Source of the DNA: Exophiala sp. HKRS030
Lineage: Eukaryota; Ascomycota; Eurotiomycetes; Chaetothyriales; Herpotrichiellaceae
Length of the DNA stretch: 64,000 nt
Direction: 5' to 3'
NCBI GenBank assembly: GCA_023897205.1
Contig: JAHWDD010000006.1
Span: forward strand, 310,001-374,000
The notes under the pieces were generated by a model, which worked only from the letters and a program-made list of their open reading frames with translations, had not been told where the DNA came from and made no database searches. Of the stretch, positions 55,425 to 64,000 are shown piece by piece. The translations under genes were made by a program, and so were the position numbers. How positions within the stretch are numbered: the first letter of the stretch is position 1; each line of letters starts with the position of its first letter.

Positions 55425-57284
55425 CTAGGTAGGTCCCTTGGCCGTAAGAAATCCAAAATCACAACCCAAATGGGATTGATTGACTTCTCTCTCGTACAAC
55501 CCCCGATAACCTCTTCGATCACGTCTTGAGATCCATTGTTCAGATTGACCGCCCTGATCCGCCGCAGCCGCCCGTCGCTTACGCTCAGCTATTCTCCTGG
55601 CGATTTCCTCCTCTTCGACGTCGAGTTTCAAAATCCTCTTTTCGACGTCACACACAATCTTATCGCCCGTCCGGACCACCCCAAACACGGAATCCAAATC
55701 GGCGGACTCGGGTGAGATGTGCAACGTGATGGTCCCCCCGGCCGTCCCGCTCATCCTCCCGTCGCTTATCCGGAGCATGTCCAGCACCCCCTGTCTGCCT
55801 AGTTTCTGAGGGATGGGGATCAGCCCTGCCTCGGGCATCCCCGGGTTCCCTACGGGACCTATACTCTTGAGCACGAGGACAGAGTCCTCACTGACATCCA
55901 AATCCGGATCGTCGATACGCTTGGCCATGTCAGCCGTATTTTCAAACACGCAAGCCGATCCTCGGTGGTGTAATAGTTTCCGGTTCTTTGACGCCGACGC
56001 TTTCATGACGGCGCCGTTGGGACACACGTTGCCGTACAAGACCACCAGACTCGATTTCGGGTAGAGGGGGTCTTCGAGCGAACGTATAATTTGTCTCGAA
56101 TATGGAAACGTCTTGAACGGCGTGCTGGCCAACACTTCCCCCAAGGTCCGTCCGTTGATCGTCCTCGCCTCGAGATGTAATAGTGGTTTCAGGGTGTGTA
56201 GCAACGCCAACATCCCACCGGCGTTGTGGAAATCCGTCATGTAGTTGTCCCCGCTCGGTTTGAGGTCGACGAGCAAAGGTGTCTTCTTGCCAATCTCGTC
56301 AAACGTCTCGAGGTCGATCGTGTCGGCCACTTTGGGGTGCCTGTTGATGATGGCCAGTAGGTGGACGACCGCGTTGGTACTTCCACCTATCGCCTGGAGT
56401 ACCGTGATGGCGTTGATGAAGCTTTCCCGCGTGAGGAGATCCTGCGGCCTCATCCTTTCCTCGTTCAACATCGCCACGGCGTTTCTCCCGGCCTGTTCGG
56501 CGACCCTCAGTCGGGCGGAACTGACCGCCGCCGCCGTCGCCCCGGCCCTCAACTCGAGCAGACCCAGCCCGGCGGTGACGCATGCCATCGTCGAGGCCGT
56601 CCCCATGACTCCGCATGTGCCACCGGTCGGGGCCAACTCCTCGTTGACCGACATGATGTCCTCGACGTCGGCCCCCCCGGCGCGGTACTTGGCCCAGTAA
56701 CTCCTGCAGTCCGTGCACGCCCCTACCCTCGACCCTTCCACGGAGCCGGGCATCATCGGGCCCGTGATCAGCGGCACGGCAGGCTTGTCGGCGCTGATGC
56801 CGCCCATCAGTTGCGCGGGGACGGTCTTGTCGCACCCCCCGATCATGACCACGGCGTCGACGGGTTGCGCCCTGATCATCTCCTCGGTGTCCATGCTCAT
56901 GAGGTTGCGCAGGTACATGCTGGTCGGACTCGCGAAGCTCTCGTGGACGCTGATGGTCGGGAAGTCGACGGGCAGTCCCCCCGACGCCAGGACGCCTCGT
57001 TTCACGGATTCGATGAGCTGCGGCACGTTCGAGTGGCACGGGTTGAAGGACGAGTACGTGTTGATGATGCCTATGATGGGCGACGACAGTGCCGAGTCGG
57101 AATACCCCAAGGCTTTGATGAAGACTTTTCGCAAGAACAACGAAAAATGTGCATCTCCGTACGACGTCAGTCCCGACCTCAAACCGGACGTGGATGTGAT
57201 GGGTCGAGACAGGTCGTAGTCGGCCGAGATGCTGTCCTTGGTTTCTTCTTGTTTGCGGCCGTTGGTACCGTCCGGAGAAGCCAT
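55425..57284 (-). CDS. IlvD/Edd family dehydratase, sugar-acid type
   Basis: Iron-sulphur dehydratase, 619 aa, single exon. The three iron-sulphur ligands are Cys83 (NPCHSN), Cys151 (GGCDKT) and Cys224 (TGGTCGVMGT), with the Lys153 of CDKT. The C-terminal active-site loop reads SDGRMSGTAGGTI, the form seen in pentonate (arabonate/xylonate) dehydratases, rather than the FSGG form typical of biosynthetic dihydroxy-acid dehydratase. There is no mitochondrial presequence (start MASPDGTNGRKQEE). A role in catabolism of aldonic acids is therefore more likely than in branched-chain amino-acid synthesis, but this is inference. The last 40 residues are less conserved. G/C-rich third positions are marked between 56200 and 57050. 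Confidence 0.9.
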   Translation of the reverse strand: MASPDGTNGRKQEETKDSISADYDLSRPITSTSGLRSGLTSYGDAHFSLFLRKVFIKALGYSDSALSSPIIGIINTYSSFNPCHSNVPQLIESVKRGVLASGGLPVDFPTISVHESFASPTSMYLRNLMSMDTEEMIRAQPVDAVVMIGGCDKTVPAQLMGGISADKPAVPLITGPMMPGSVEGSRVGACTDCRSYWAKYRAGGADVEDIMSVNEELAPTGGTCGVMGTASTMACVTAGLGLLELRAGATAAAVSSARLRVAEQAGRNAVAMLNEERMRPQDLLTRESFINAITVLQAIGGSTNAVVHLLAIINRHPKVADTIDLETFDEIGKKTPLLVDLKPSGDNYMTDFHNAGGMLALLHTLKPLLHLEARTINGRTLGEVLASTPFKTFPYSRQIIRSLEDPLYPKSSLVVLYGNVCPNGAVMKASASKNRKLLHHRGSACVFENTADMAKRIDDPDLDVSEDSVLVLKSIGPVGNPGMPEAGLIPIPQKLGRQGVLDMLRISDGRMSGTAGGTITLHISPESADLDSVFGVVRTGDKIVCDVEKRILKLDVEEEEIARRIAERKRRAAAADQGGQSEQWISRRDRRGYRGLYEREVNQSHLGCDFGFLTAKGPT

Positions 57285-57840
57285 ATTGTTTGTTGTTGAG
57301 CATGTAAAAGAAAATTGGTTGACAAAGGTTTGTCGCTCGATCTCGCTCGATATCTCAAAGTCAAGAATTACTTACTGTGTACCTACTTTACTGTACAGTG
57401 TATATGTCGCCATCGGTAATGGTCATCATGTTGGTCTCGATTGGAGGACTCTGAAGATATGAGTGCTCGAGTCACCAAGTCGAGCGGGGATTCTTTAGGG
57501 TTGACTCGGAGAATGACCCGATATGCCCGTGTTGATCAAGGCTTGATCCTCAACGAGCTCATGTACAAAGCAATTTACATACTCGACGGAGGGTATTCTC
57601 TAGTCAAGGAGTTGGGTTTGTAATTACAGATCAGACTGTGACCATGAACAAACAAACGCAAGTAAAAAAGTGTCGTAGTCCAAATGTGAGAATTTGTGAA
57701 CACTAGTACTACAGAGTACGTTGGTGGGCGACAACGGGGTGGAGAAGGCTCCGTGCCCAATAACCCACACAACGCTGACGCAAATTCTCTTATTCATAAG
57801 TTTAATCTCGTGAATTCTGTTCCAACAAGCAGCAAAGCCT
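57285..57840. other. Spacer between dehydratase and tRNA
   Basis: 556 bp upstream of both the dehydratase (-) and tRNA (+) genes. It has ACTGTACAGTG near 57391. No gene seen. Confidence 0.5.
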
Positions 57841-57866
57841 GCCCGGCTAGCTCAATCGGTAGAGCG

Positions 57867-57919
57867 GTGAGTTCAATTCATACAAACTATCCACCTTCAA
57901 AATACTGATAATTTCTCAG
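57867..57919 (+). other. 53-nt spliceosomal-like intron at tRNA position 26/27
   Basis: It begins GTGAGT, ends CTCAG and carries the branch-like word TACTGAT (57903-57909), 11 nt from the acceptor. These are the features and the size of an ordinary fungal mRNA intron. A 5-bp repeat GTGAG lies at both edges (57867-57871 and 57919-57923), so the exact boundaries can slide slightly. Confidence 0.8.
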
Positions 57920-57930
57920 TGAGACTCTTA

Positions 57931-57943
57931 TACGAGAGGACAC
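57931..57943 (+). other. Canonical 13-nt tRNA intron (37/38)
   Basis: TACGAGAGGACAC, placed directly after position 37, the standard site cut by tRNA-splicing endonuclease. Confidence 0.85.
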
Positions 57944-57979
57944 ATCTCAAGGTTGTGGGTTCGACCCCCACGTCGGGCT

Positions 57980-58460
57980 CAAGTCCCAGACATTTGCGAT
58001 TGCGATATTCTTTTTTGTATATTTTTTGCACTTTTTCTTTAAAGTGTAGAATGGGTCAGACACAGATCATTTTTGGGGGATCCAAGGAACACTTGGCGTC
58101 ATGTGACTAGTGTTGCTTTTTGTTCACTTCCCGACTCTTCGCGGACCGCGCACTCCAATGGATGACTAATTCCTCGATATCGTCTTTTCACATATTACAC
58201 CCATGTTCCACAAAGAGACCCATCTATGGTGTGAAGTGTGGGTGTCTGGAGTCGCCGACATCTCTGAAAATCCTCTGCTTCGGGATTCATACATTGCTCC
58301 AACCATGTAGACTGTCTGTGTCCTCTGATGATCTGGAACCAGGTCGATTATCAAGCCTGACATCTCGGACTGGAAGCAGTTTCTCATATAAAACTGACGA
58401 TGAATCGAGAGTCATACCGTGGTGTCTGCAGTGCTAATTTATCCAGCCTCGTCAAAAACT
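57980..58460. other. Spacer tRNA - MBL gene
   Basis: 481 bp including the Pol III terminator and the presumed promoter of the metallo-beta-lactamase-fold gene. Confidence 0.5.
58011..58016 (+). terminator. Probable Pol III terminator
   Basis: Run of six T, 32 bp after the tRNA 3' end; a second T6 follows at 58022-58027. Confidence 0.55.
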
Positions 58461-59653
58461 ATGGAATTACTTGAGCTCGACTCTTTGGAAATCACGGCAA
58501 TCATCAACGATGAGATTGACTTGATTTCTCCTTCTCAGCATCCTAATGTCCATCAACCAGGGTCTTTTGCGGGTGTTCCCCTTGAATTTCATCACACAGA
58601 ACCGAAATGGACAAAATCCCGTGGCGGTGCGTCCATGGAGATGCGCATGGATAGTATCTGCTGTGGCGCACATGGATTGAGTCTCCTTCTTGCAGGTCAA
58701 TCAAAGTCATAGTCGTGAGACATGCAGCTGACTTTGATCTCCAGAAAGCTACAAGGGGCAACACCACCCGCACGCTTCTGTTCGACGCAGGCCCGGAAGG
58801 GGAGGCATTAGAACGCAATGTCGGACGTCTTGGCTTGAAAGACAATGCCATTGGCGAGGTCGAGATCATTGTATTGTCACACTGGCATCGAGATCACTCT
58901 GGTGGGTTGATCAAGGCCATCGAGATGGTCAATGCTGCGAGACCCAAGAATGCCACTGGATCGTCATTGTCTGGGCCGGTGGTTGATGTCCCTACAGACC
59001 GCCCTCTGTACCGTGGAATTGCGACGCCCAATGGTCCGATTTGCCTCGAGGCCGATCCTACAGCGGATGAACTCATCGGTGCGGGTGCCGACGTGGTTGA
59101 CGACGGTGAGAGCCATGTTGTGATGGATGGCTTCTTCGCCGTGACGGGTCCGATTCCTCGATCGACGATTTATGAAACTGGAATCCCTGGTGGTTTGCGG
59201 TTCGATGGACCCAAAGGGCAAGAAGGGGGCCAGTGGATCAAAGACGAAGAGATCAAGGAAGAAAGAGTCGTGGTCTGTCGGATCAAGGGTAAAGGTCTTG
59301 TGATTTTCACCGGGTGTTCGCATGCAGGCATCATCAACATCACAGATTACGTTTTGGACACTTTTTCTACAGAGGCAAGAAAGTCACACGATTTCTACGC
59401 CCTTGTAGGTGGGTACCATCTGGCGGACGCCTCGGAAGATCGACTGCAAAACACGCTTGTGGACCTGACGAAGCTGAAGCCATGTCTTTTGATGCCAGGA
59501 CATTGCACGGGTTGGAGGTTCAGAGCACTTCTCGAACAAGAGCCACTGGCGTCAGCTGAGGATACAGATGGACATCGTCAGAGACGGACGCTCAAAGGCC
59601 GGACGGTCCCTGTGTTTGCGGGTAATAAATACTGCATCTCCGGCAGCAGTTGA
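58461..59653 (+). CDS. Metallo-beta-lactamase-fold hydrolase
   Basis: A 379-aa metal-dependent hydrolase of the MBL superfamily, with the motif SHWHRDHSGG (metal ligands in HxHxDH, about residues 122-127) and later GCSHAGI and MPGHCTGW as further metal-ligand regions. Exons 58461-58695 and 58749-59653. The intron (53 nt, GTCAAT donor, CTGAC branch, AAAG acceptor) joins AHGLSLLLA/ATRGNTTRTLLFDAG; I chose it because the frames differ on either side and this junction restores the family sequence. The start MELLELDSLEITAII fits the first strand; an upstream in-frame codon at 58419 is less likely. No signal peptide, so probably cytosolic. The fungal relatives have no defined substrate known to me. 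Confidence 0.88.
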
Positions 59654-59807
59654 ACAATTGAAGACATCTCATCATCGATGTTGTGCCATTTCTAAGTCAT
59701 TCGTTAAACAATTTAAATACATCGTAGCGTAGCATAGGTACGCAGCACTTTGCCAAATTTCTGGTCTCCTTCCTCACTTCATCACAAAATCACACAATCC
59801 GTGCTGC

Positions 59808-61118
59808 TCATGACCAATTTCTTCTCCAATTATCCCCGGCGACCTTTCTCTTCTTCGCCTTGATTCCGTCGCCAATACACTCGACCACATCACTCACCTC
59901 GGTCCCTCGCTTCCTGCTCTCCACCCTTTCCTCGCCGAGTACCGTGTCGTCGGCGATGAGCTTGTAGACCTCGGCGATGCCATCAAACACGCCGTGCGTT
60001 TCTCCGAGCACGTCCTTGCCGAAGCCTCCTTCCTCGACGAACGTCTCATTGATCTGCCTCATCTCGTCGACCCAACGGTACGCTTTTGGCGGCATACCTG
60101 TGAGCCCGCTCTTGGCCGCGGCGAGCGCCCCCGGGTTGAACTCTCTCAAGTGCTCCTCCAGAGCCGGGAGAACGCCCGCTTGATGGGCCGTCGTGAAGGA
60201 GAGAATGCTCAGCGCTATCATGCCTTTGCTCAAACTGGCGAAGCAGGCCTTGAGAGCCGACGCGGCGCCGATGGTGTCGCCGACGACGCGGACGTTGAGG
60301 AGCTCGGTGAAATCGGAGGGAAGCACCTCTGAATGTCGAGGACCGGAGAGGACGATCGACGGTCGTTTCCACGTCTGATCTTCCCGGAGTGACGGCGGGC
60401 CGCCGATGATGCCGCCGTCGAGAAAGTCGACCCCGACGGGCTGCAGCTCGGGCTGCTCAGACTCGGAGTCTGCACGGTGGAAGCTGAACGACCGTCTGAT
60501 ACCCTGGAGGCGCGGCGACGTCGGTAGGTGATTGCTGGGAGTGCTGAAAAGGGCGCCGATGGCCCTGGTCGTGCGTGGACTGACGGCGTTGAGGTCGACA
60601 TAGGTCAGTTTCCGACCGAGGCCCGTCCTCTCCTGTCTACGCTTGATGGCCGTGTGGGAGTGGCACGCCTGGTGTGCTCGCTGGGCCGTGGCGACGGCGT
60701 CTCGTGGGGGCACGATACTGAGAATGATGTCGGACTCGGCGACCAGTGCTTCGTCCGTGTCGAGCGCCTTGATCTGCGCCGACTTTATCCGATTGAGAGT
60801 ATGTTGACTACATTTGATGGCATCAAAAAATTCGTCAACGAATGGTTCAATGTTGTCGGTGATGGCAACTCGTCAACAAGATTTCAACAATGTCGATGAA
60901 ATCCAAAATCCTCCCCCAAAAAGTGCCATCTGAGGAAAGCATAGAATACGCGCTGCAAATGCAAATGCATCATGACAGTCTTGAACCTACCTTCGACCTG
61001 CCCCGACTGTGTAGACTTCGTAGCCGTGGTGACGAAGTAGCCGCGCTATTCCGACACCCATGTCGCCAATCGACAAGATCCCTACGCTGGGTTTCGGGGA
61101 CGTGGATGAGGTGGCCAT
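59808..61118 (-). CDS. 6-phosphogluconate dehydrogenase-like NAD-binding protein (DUF1932)
   Basis: A 375-aa member of the beta-hydroxyacid dehydrogenase superfamily. Exons on the minus strand 61118-60991 and 60807-59808; the intron begins GTAGGT and joins VGAGR/SQHTLNRIKSAQIKALD. The N-terminal Rossmann segment is VGILSIGDMGVGIARLL (Gly18, Gly21, Gly23), followed by ESDIILSIVPPRDAVATAQR and YVDLNAVSPRTTRAIG. GIIGGPP and SGPRHSEVL are typical of the catalytic part. The C-terminal all-helical domain (ASALKACFASLSKGMIALS, and later residues) is of the DUF1932 kind. A 50-residue Ser-rich insert (SFSFHRADSESEQPE) lies before DGGIIGGPP. The substrate is unknown. Exon 2 is very G/C rich. Confidence 0.88.
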
Positions 61119-61461
61119 GGCTGCTGGTTGAGGCATCGAACGGATGTTTGCAATTGTCAGTAGATTCTCAGGAGTGCGCGTATGTGATGAAGATAGAAAG
61201 GCTCATGGATCGGCACATAAAACGGTCATTTACTGCCCACGGTTCAAATTCCGCGCGTATTAAAACCAGGCCGTACTATGGAGTAGGTAATCGATCAATT
61301 CGATATCGCTTCACGTGCACAATTCTAACAAATGAATACCTGAGTATGATTGAAGTAGCATAACTGTTTATTCGAATCAGTTTACTCCAGTCATATGTAC
61401 AAGGCCATTCCAGTATTCATGCCAACCCATTGTTGACTCTGCCATGGCTAGAACTAAGATC
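61119..61461. other. Spacer
   Basis: 343 bp between the 6PGDH-like start and the NDUFS3 stop, both minus strand. No gene seen. Confidence 0.5.
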
Positions 61462-62409
61462 TTATTTCTTTTCCTCTTTCTTCTCCTCTGGTTTGGGTGT
61501 AGGTAACTTGAATTCCTCCGGTTTCCTATCCTCGCCAGTACCAACCTGTTCCCAAGCGCTCGTGCCACCTTCAAAGTTACGGTATGCCTGGGTCATCTCA
61601 AGTGGTTCCACCACGATTCTCTTCTTCTCCTCGTCGTATCTAATCTCAGTGTATCCAGTCAGGGGGAAATCCTTCCGTAGAGGATGTCCATCAAAGCCAT
61701 AGTCGGTCATAATTCTTCGCAGATCGGGGTGGCCAGTGAAAAAGACACCAAACATGTCGTAGACCTCTCGCTCATACCAGTTTGCACCGTCGTAGAGGGA
61801 AGTAATCGAAGGAACAGGGGTCGCCTCATCGGCGTATGTCTTGACTCTTATCCTCGAGTTGTGTCGCACACTGAGGAGGTTGTAAACGACCTCGAATCGG
61901 TAGTTTTTAGTGGGAAAGTCGACTGCAGTTATATCGCTGACCATGGTGTACTCTGCCGCCGTGTGGTTCTTCAAGAAAGTGAAAACTGGGATAACGCCAG
62001 TAGGAGTGATGTAGATGCATAGTTCATCCTTCCATACAGAGAATTGCTGGATGTACTTCGGAAGGCAGGACATGAGATATTGTCCATACTGGTGCATGGG
62101 TAGTGCTTTGTCGGCGTACTTGTCTGCATCGTTGACGATGGGAGCAGACAGCTTGCCCATTGCTATACACTCAGTCAGTGTCCGTCGATCAATCCACACA
62201 GGCAAAGGGGACTCACGCCGCCGGGGAGCCTTTCGCAGTTCTGAGAGGAGATCTGAAGGTGCATCTCGCAGCTTCTGCTCGTTATCCTTTTCCGCGCATC
62301 GCCTGGTCGACTGAGAGATGGAAACGCGCTGAACGTTTCTGGCTGATTGTTGAGCTCCAATGAGCGGCCTCTTGCTTACCAGGCGCAGCATTGTCTTTGT
62401 CGAAGCCAT
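61462..62409 (-). CDS. NDUFS3: Complex I 30 kDa subunit, mitochondrial precursor
   Basis: Core matrix-arm subunit of NADH:ubiquinone oxidoreductase (NuoC homologue). Exons on the minus strand 62409-62217 and 62162-61462 (297 aa). The 54-nt intron (GTGAGT, CACTGAC branch, TATAG) is in frame and without stops but must be removed to give [20 protein letters not shown]. Start at 62409 ([15 protein letters not shown]) gives a basic mitochondrial presequence; an ATG 27 nt upstream would add nine residues. Signature blocks: [50 protein letters not shown] and [20 protein letters not shown]. The C-terminus is Lys/Glu rich. Divergent from NOT4, 407 bp apart. Confidence 0.96.
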   Translation of the reverse strand: MASTKTMLRLVSKRPLIGAQQSARNVQRVSISQSTRRCAEKDNEQKLRDAPSDLLSELRKAPRRRESPLPVWIDRRTLTECIAMGKLSAPIVNDADKYADKALPMHQYGQYLMSCLPKYIQQFSVWKDELCIYITPTGVIPVFTFLKNHTAAEYTMVSDITAVDFPTKNYRFEVVYNLLSVRHNSRIRVKTYADEATPVPSITSLYDGANWYEREVYDMFGVFFTGHPDLRRIMTDYGFDGHPLRKDFPLTGYTEIRYDEEKKRIVVEPLEMTQAYRNFEGGTSAWEQVGTGEDRKPEEFKLPTPKPEEKKEEKK

Positions 62410-62816
62410 ATTGGGCGCCTGGTCTACCTCATTCACCTTGGATTCGACGTGAACCCTCTCTTGAAGTCATGAAGCTTCCCGAGCGCAGCCAAGACAGGTG
62501 CCGAGCTAGTCCGCTTCCGGCTTAGGCCGCTCTCGTCACTTGCCTGGCTGCGGAAAGAACATTCTAAGCATCTGCAATCTCGCCTCGCTGGGAACCTTTT
62601 CAGCAAATCACCTTTTCATCGTAAAGATTCGTCGACGAGTGTCTAGATCTCATCGCCTTACATCCCTTACCGAACGAGTAACAACTTCACACGCGTCGTG
62701 GCCAGCAAATTCCAGGTCATCAAACAGTGCATGGAGAACATTCTTCATCTGCGACGTGTGGTGCTGGAGTCGAAAGAGGCGGTTCACATTATCAGAATAT
62801 CATCGTATTCACCGAT
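62410..62816. promoter_or_regulatory. Divergent promoter, NDUFS3 - NOT4
   Basis: 407 bp between two divergent housekeeping start codons. No element pinpointed. Confidence 0.5.
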
Positions 62817-64000
62817 ATGAGTCGATCGCAGGATACTGTCATCGATGATGACGAAGAGACATGGTAAGATCCGCAGTGCAACACCAGCAAAGGCGAGAAG
62901 TCTGACCTGTTTATAGCCCATTATGTATCGAAGAGTTTGACCTTTCAGACAAGAATTTCCGCCCGTGTCCTTGCGGCTACCAGGTACGTCCTTGATGTCA
63001 TTCCCCTTACTCTCTAGCTGACCCTCTTGTTAGATCTGTCAATTCTGCTTCAATAGTCTCAAAGTCTTAAACGACAAGAGCACTTGCCCTAATTGCCGAC
63101 GGCCCTATGATGAAAAAACGATTCAATACAAGATCCCAACGGCAGAAGAGTTCAAGCTCGATCAGTTGAACAAGAACAAGAAGCAGGCAGCTGCGAAACG
63201 AAAAGAGACTGAGAAACGCGAGGTCGAGACTTCTGTACGACGGAACTTGGCTGGCGTTCGTGTCAAACAGCAGAACCTCGTCTATGTCATTGGCTTGATA
63301 CCGTCGGTCAAGGATGAGCAGTCTCTTCTACAGACGTTACGTGGTCCAGACTATTTTGGCCAATATGGCGAGATTGAGAAGATTGTTGTCAGCAAACCAA
63401 AACCCGGAATAACCAGCCAGGGTATCGGCGTCTACGTGACATACGCGCGCAAAGAAGATGCAGCGACATGCATAAACAGTGTTGATGGCTCTCTCAACGG
63501 TGACCGGGTCCTGCGGGCGCAGTTTGGTACCACGAAATATTGTTCTGCTTTCCTGCGTGGCGAGGTTTGCAACAACAAAAATTGTAGCTTCCTGCACGAG
63601 ACTGGAGAAGACGGCCAAAACAGCTCCTTGCAGAACGAGTCGCATGGTGTCAAAGCCAGAACGGCCCCCGGTCAAATTATACCACCTGCAAGACCCTTAT
63701 CTGCTACTCAAGTCACTCAACCTATGGCACGACAAAGTAGTAAAGAGGATGACAACATTAGAAAGGACAGCAGCGATGGTTCAGCACTTCCCACCACGGC
63801 AAGTTGGGCCAATTCCAATGCTCCTGTGGCTCGAACGAGGCGTGCAAGTCAAGCAAATAGCCGAGCTACCCCAAGTCCTCAGATGGTCCACGCTACGCCA
63901 GCCGTCCAGAAGCTCGAAGAACCCAAGCCCAGGGAAGCTTCAAGTCAACCATCACCAGCCTCGTCCGTTAAGAAACCGTCGACCAAGGCCCAACCACCTG
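62817..64000 (+). CDS. NOT4: NOT4 E3 ubiquitin ligase (CCR4-NOT subunit), N-terminal part
   Basis: RING-type ubiquitin ligase subunit of the CCR4-NOT complex, acting in mRNA decay and co-translational quality control. Exons 62817-62863, 62917-62983 and 63034 to beyond the window end. Junctions restore EETC/PLCIEEFDLSD and CPCGYQ/ICQFCFNSL. The C4C4 RING of Not4 is complete: C-P-L-C, C-P-C-G, C-Q-F-C and C-P-N-C. A Lys-rich helix follows (NKNKKQAAAKRKETEKRE), then an RRM (LVYVIGLIPSVKDEQSLLQ, VYVTYARKEDAATCINS) and a C3H1 finger (KYCSAFLRGEVCNNKNCSFLH). The frame is open to the window edge through a disordered Ser/Pro-rich region. 3' end missing only because the window stops. Confidence 0.96.

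Larger units (their letters stand above)
57841..57979 (+). tRNA. tRNA-Lys(CTT) with two insertions
   Basis: Acceptor stem GCCCGGC (57841-57847) pairs with GTCGGGC before the discriminator T at 57979 (one G-U pair). D-arm stem GCTC/GAGC at 57850-57853 and 57862-57865; position 26 is G57866. The anticodon arm is TGAGA (57920-57924), loop CTCTTA...A, TCTCA (57945-57949), anticodon CTT at 57927-57929. The T arm is GTGGG/CCCAC with loop TTCGACC. Internal promoters are perfect: A box TAGCTCAATCGG (57848-57859) and B box GGTTCGACCCC (57958-57968). Two inserts interrupt it: 57867-57919 (53 nt) between positions 26 and 27, and 57931-57943 (13 nt) after position 37. Removing both leaves exactly 73 nt with every stem intact, as in the usual fungal tRNA-Lys(CTT). 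Confidence 0.93.

Noticed and set aside
56361..57299. 312-codon plus-strand frame and other long frames in the dehydratase region
   Set aside because: Shadows caused by G/C-rich third positions; Arg/Asp/His-rich with no family pattern.
57867..57949. One long ordinary tRNA intron with anticodon CAA instead of two inserts
   Set aside because: It needs a mismatched anticodon stem and a four-base variable loop, while the two-insert reading gives a perfect 73-nt tRNA-Lys.
58696..58727. 32-nt intron in the MBL gene ending at ATGCAG
   Set aside because: Too short for this genome; the 53-nt alternative ending at 58748 has a CTGAC branch word and a better family junction.
1..64000. CRISPR arrays, rRNA, IS elements, viral genes
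   Set aside because: None seen; the simple repeats are microsatellites and the gene content is fungal nuclear.

Overview
The window is nuclear DNA of a filamentous ascomycete (Pezizomycotina). The evidence is short 45-80 nt introns with GTRNGT donors, CTRAY branch sites and YAG acceptors, several fungal-only families (Ssr4, RCR-type proteins, Zn2Cys6 and 'fungal-specific' regulators, Rtg2) and long intergenic stretches. Many of these stretches carry the short motifs TACTCCGTA/TACGGAGTA, TGTACA and TACGAGTAC. A Eurotiomycete such as a member of Chaetothyriales would fit, but that placement is an inference. No viral, plasmid, IS or CRISPR sequence was recognised.

Layout. 0-20 kb: 3' end of fimbrin, a dienelactone hydrolase (-), an anion:cation-symporter MFS protein (-), a small secreted Cys-rich protein, a nucleolar FKBP (-) head-to-head with REV1, an AGC/NDR-type protein kinase whose reading frame is cut by one in-frame TAG, and an old-yellow-enzyme (-). 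20-34 kb: an unrecognised protein (-), a fungal-specific regulator-like protein (-), about 4 kb without a credible gene, then an inactivated alpha/beta hydrolase, an MFS permease and a Zn2Cys6 regulator, all on the minus strand, like the remnant of a small catabolic cluster. 34-41 kb: ARL8, two neighbouring single-pass membrane proteins with PPxY motifs (one RCR-like, one Cys-rich), and the proteasome beta-5 subunit. 41-46 kb: an SRPBCC protein, a short-chain dehydrogenase and a cytochrome P450. 47-64 kb: Ssr4 (SWI/SNF and RSC), Rtg2, an IlvD/Edd dehydratase of the sugar-acid type, a tRNA-Lys(CTT) gene, a metallo-beta-lactamase-fold protein, a 6-phosphogluconate-dehydrogenase-like protein, and the complex I 30 kDa subunit head-to-head with NOT4, which runs off the window.

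Housekeeping genes (fimbrin, REV1, ARL8, PRE2, SSR4, RTG2, NDUFS3, NOT4) alternate with accessory metabolic genes. Several of the latter (SDR, OYE, dehydratase, 6PGDH-like, last exon of the hydrolase) are visibly richer in G/C at third codon positions.

Two observations stand out. (1) The kinase gene has TAG exactly where AGC kinases have the first Trp of the DWWS motif, with a perfect kinase frame on both sides. This is the same kind of site that is restored by A-to-I mRNA editing in the Fusarium gene PUK1. (2) The tRNA-Lys gene holds, besides an ordinary 13-nt intron after position 37, a 53-nt insertion between tRNA positions 26 and 27. The insertion has every hallmark of a spliceosomal intron, and removing both inserts leaves a perfect 73-nt tRNA.
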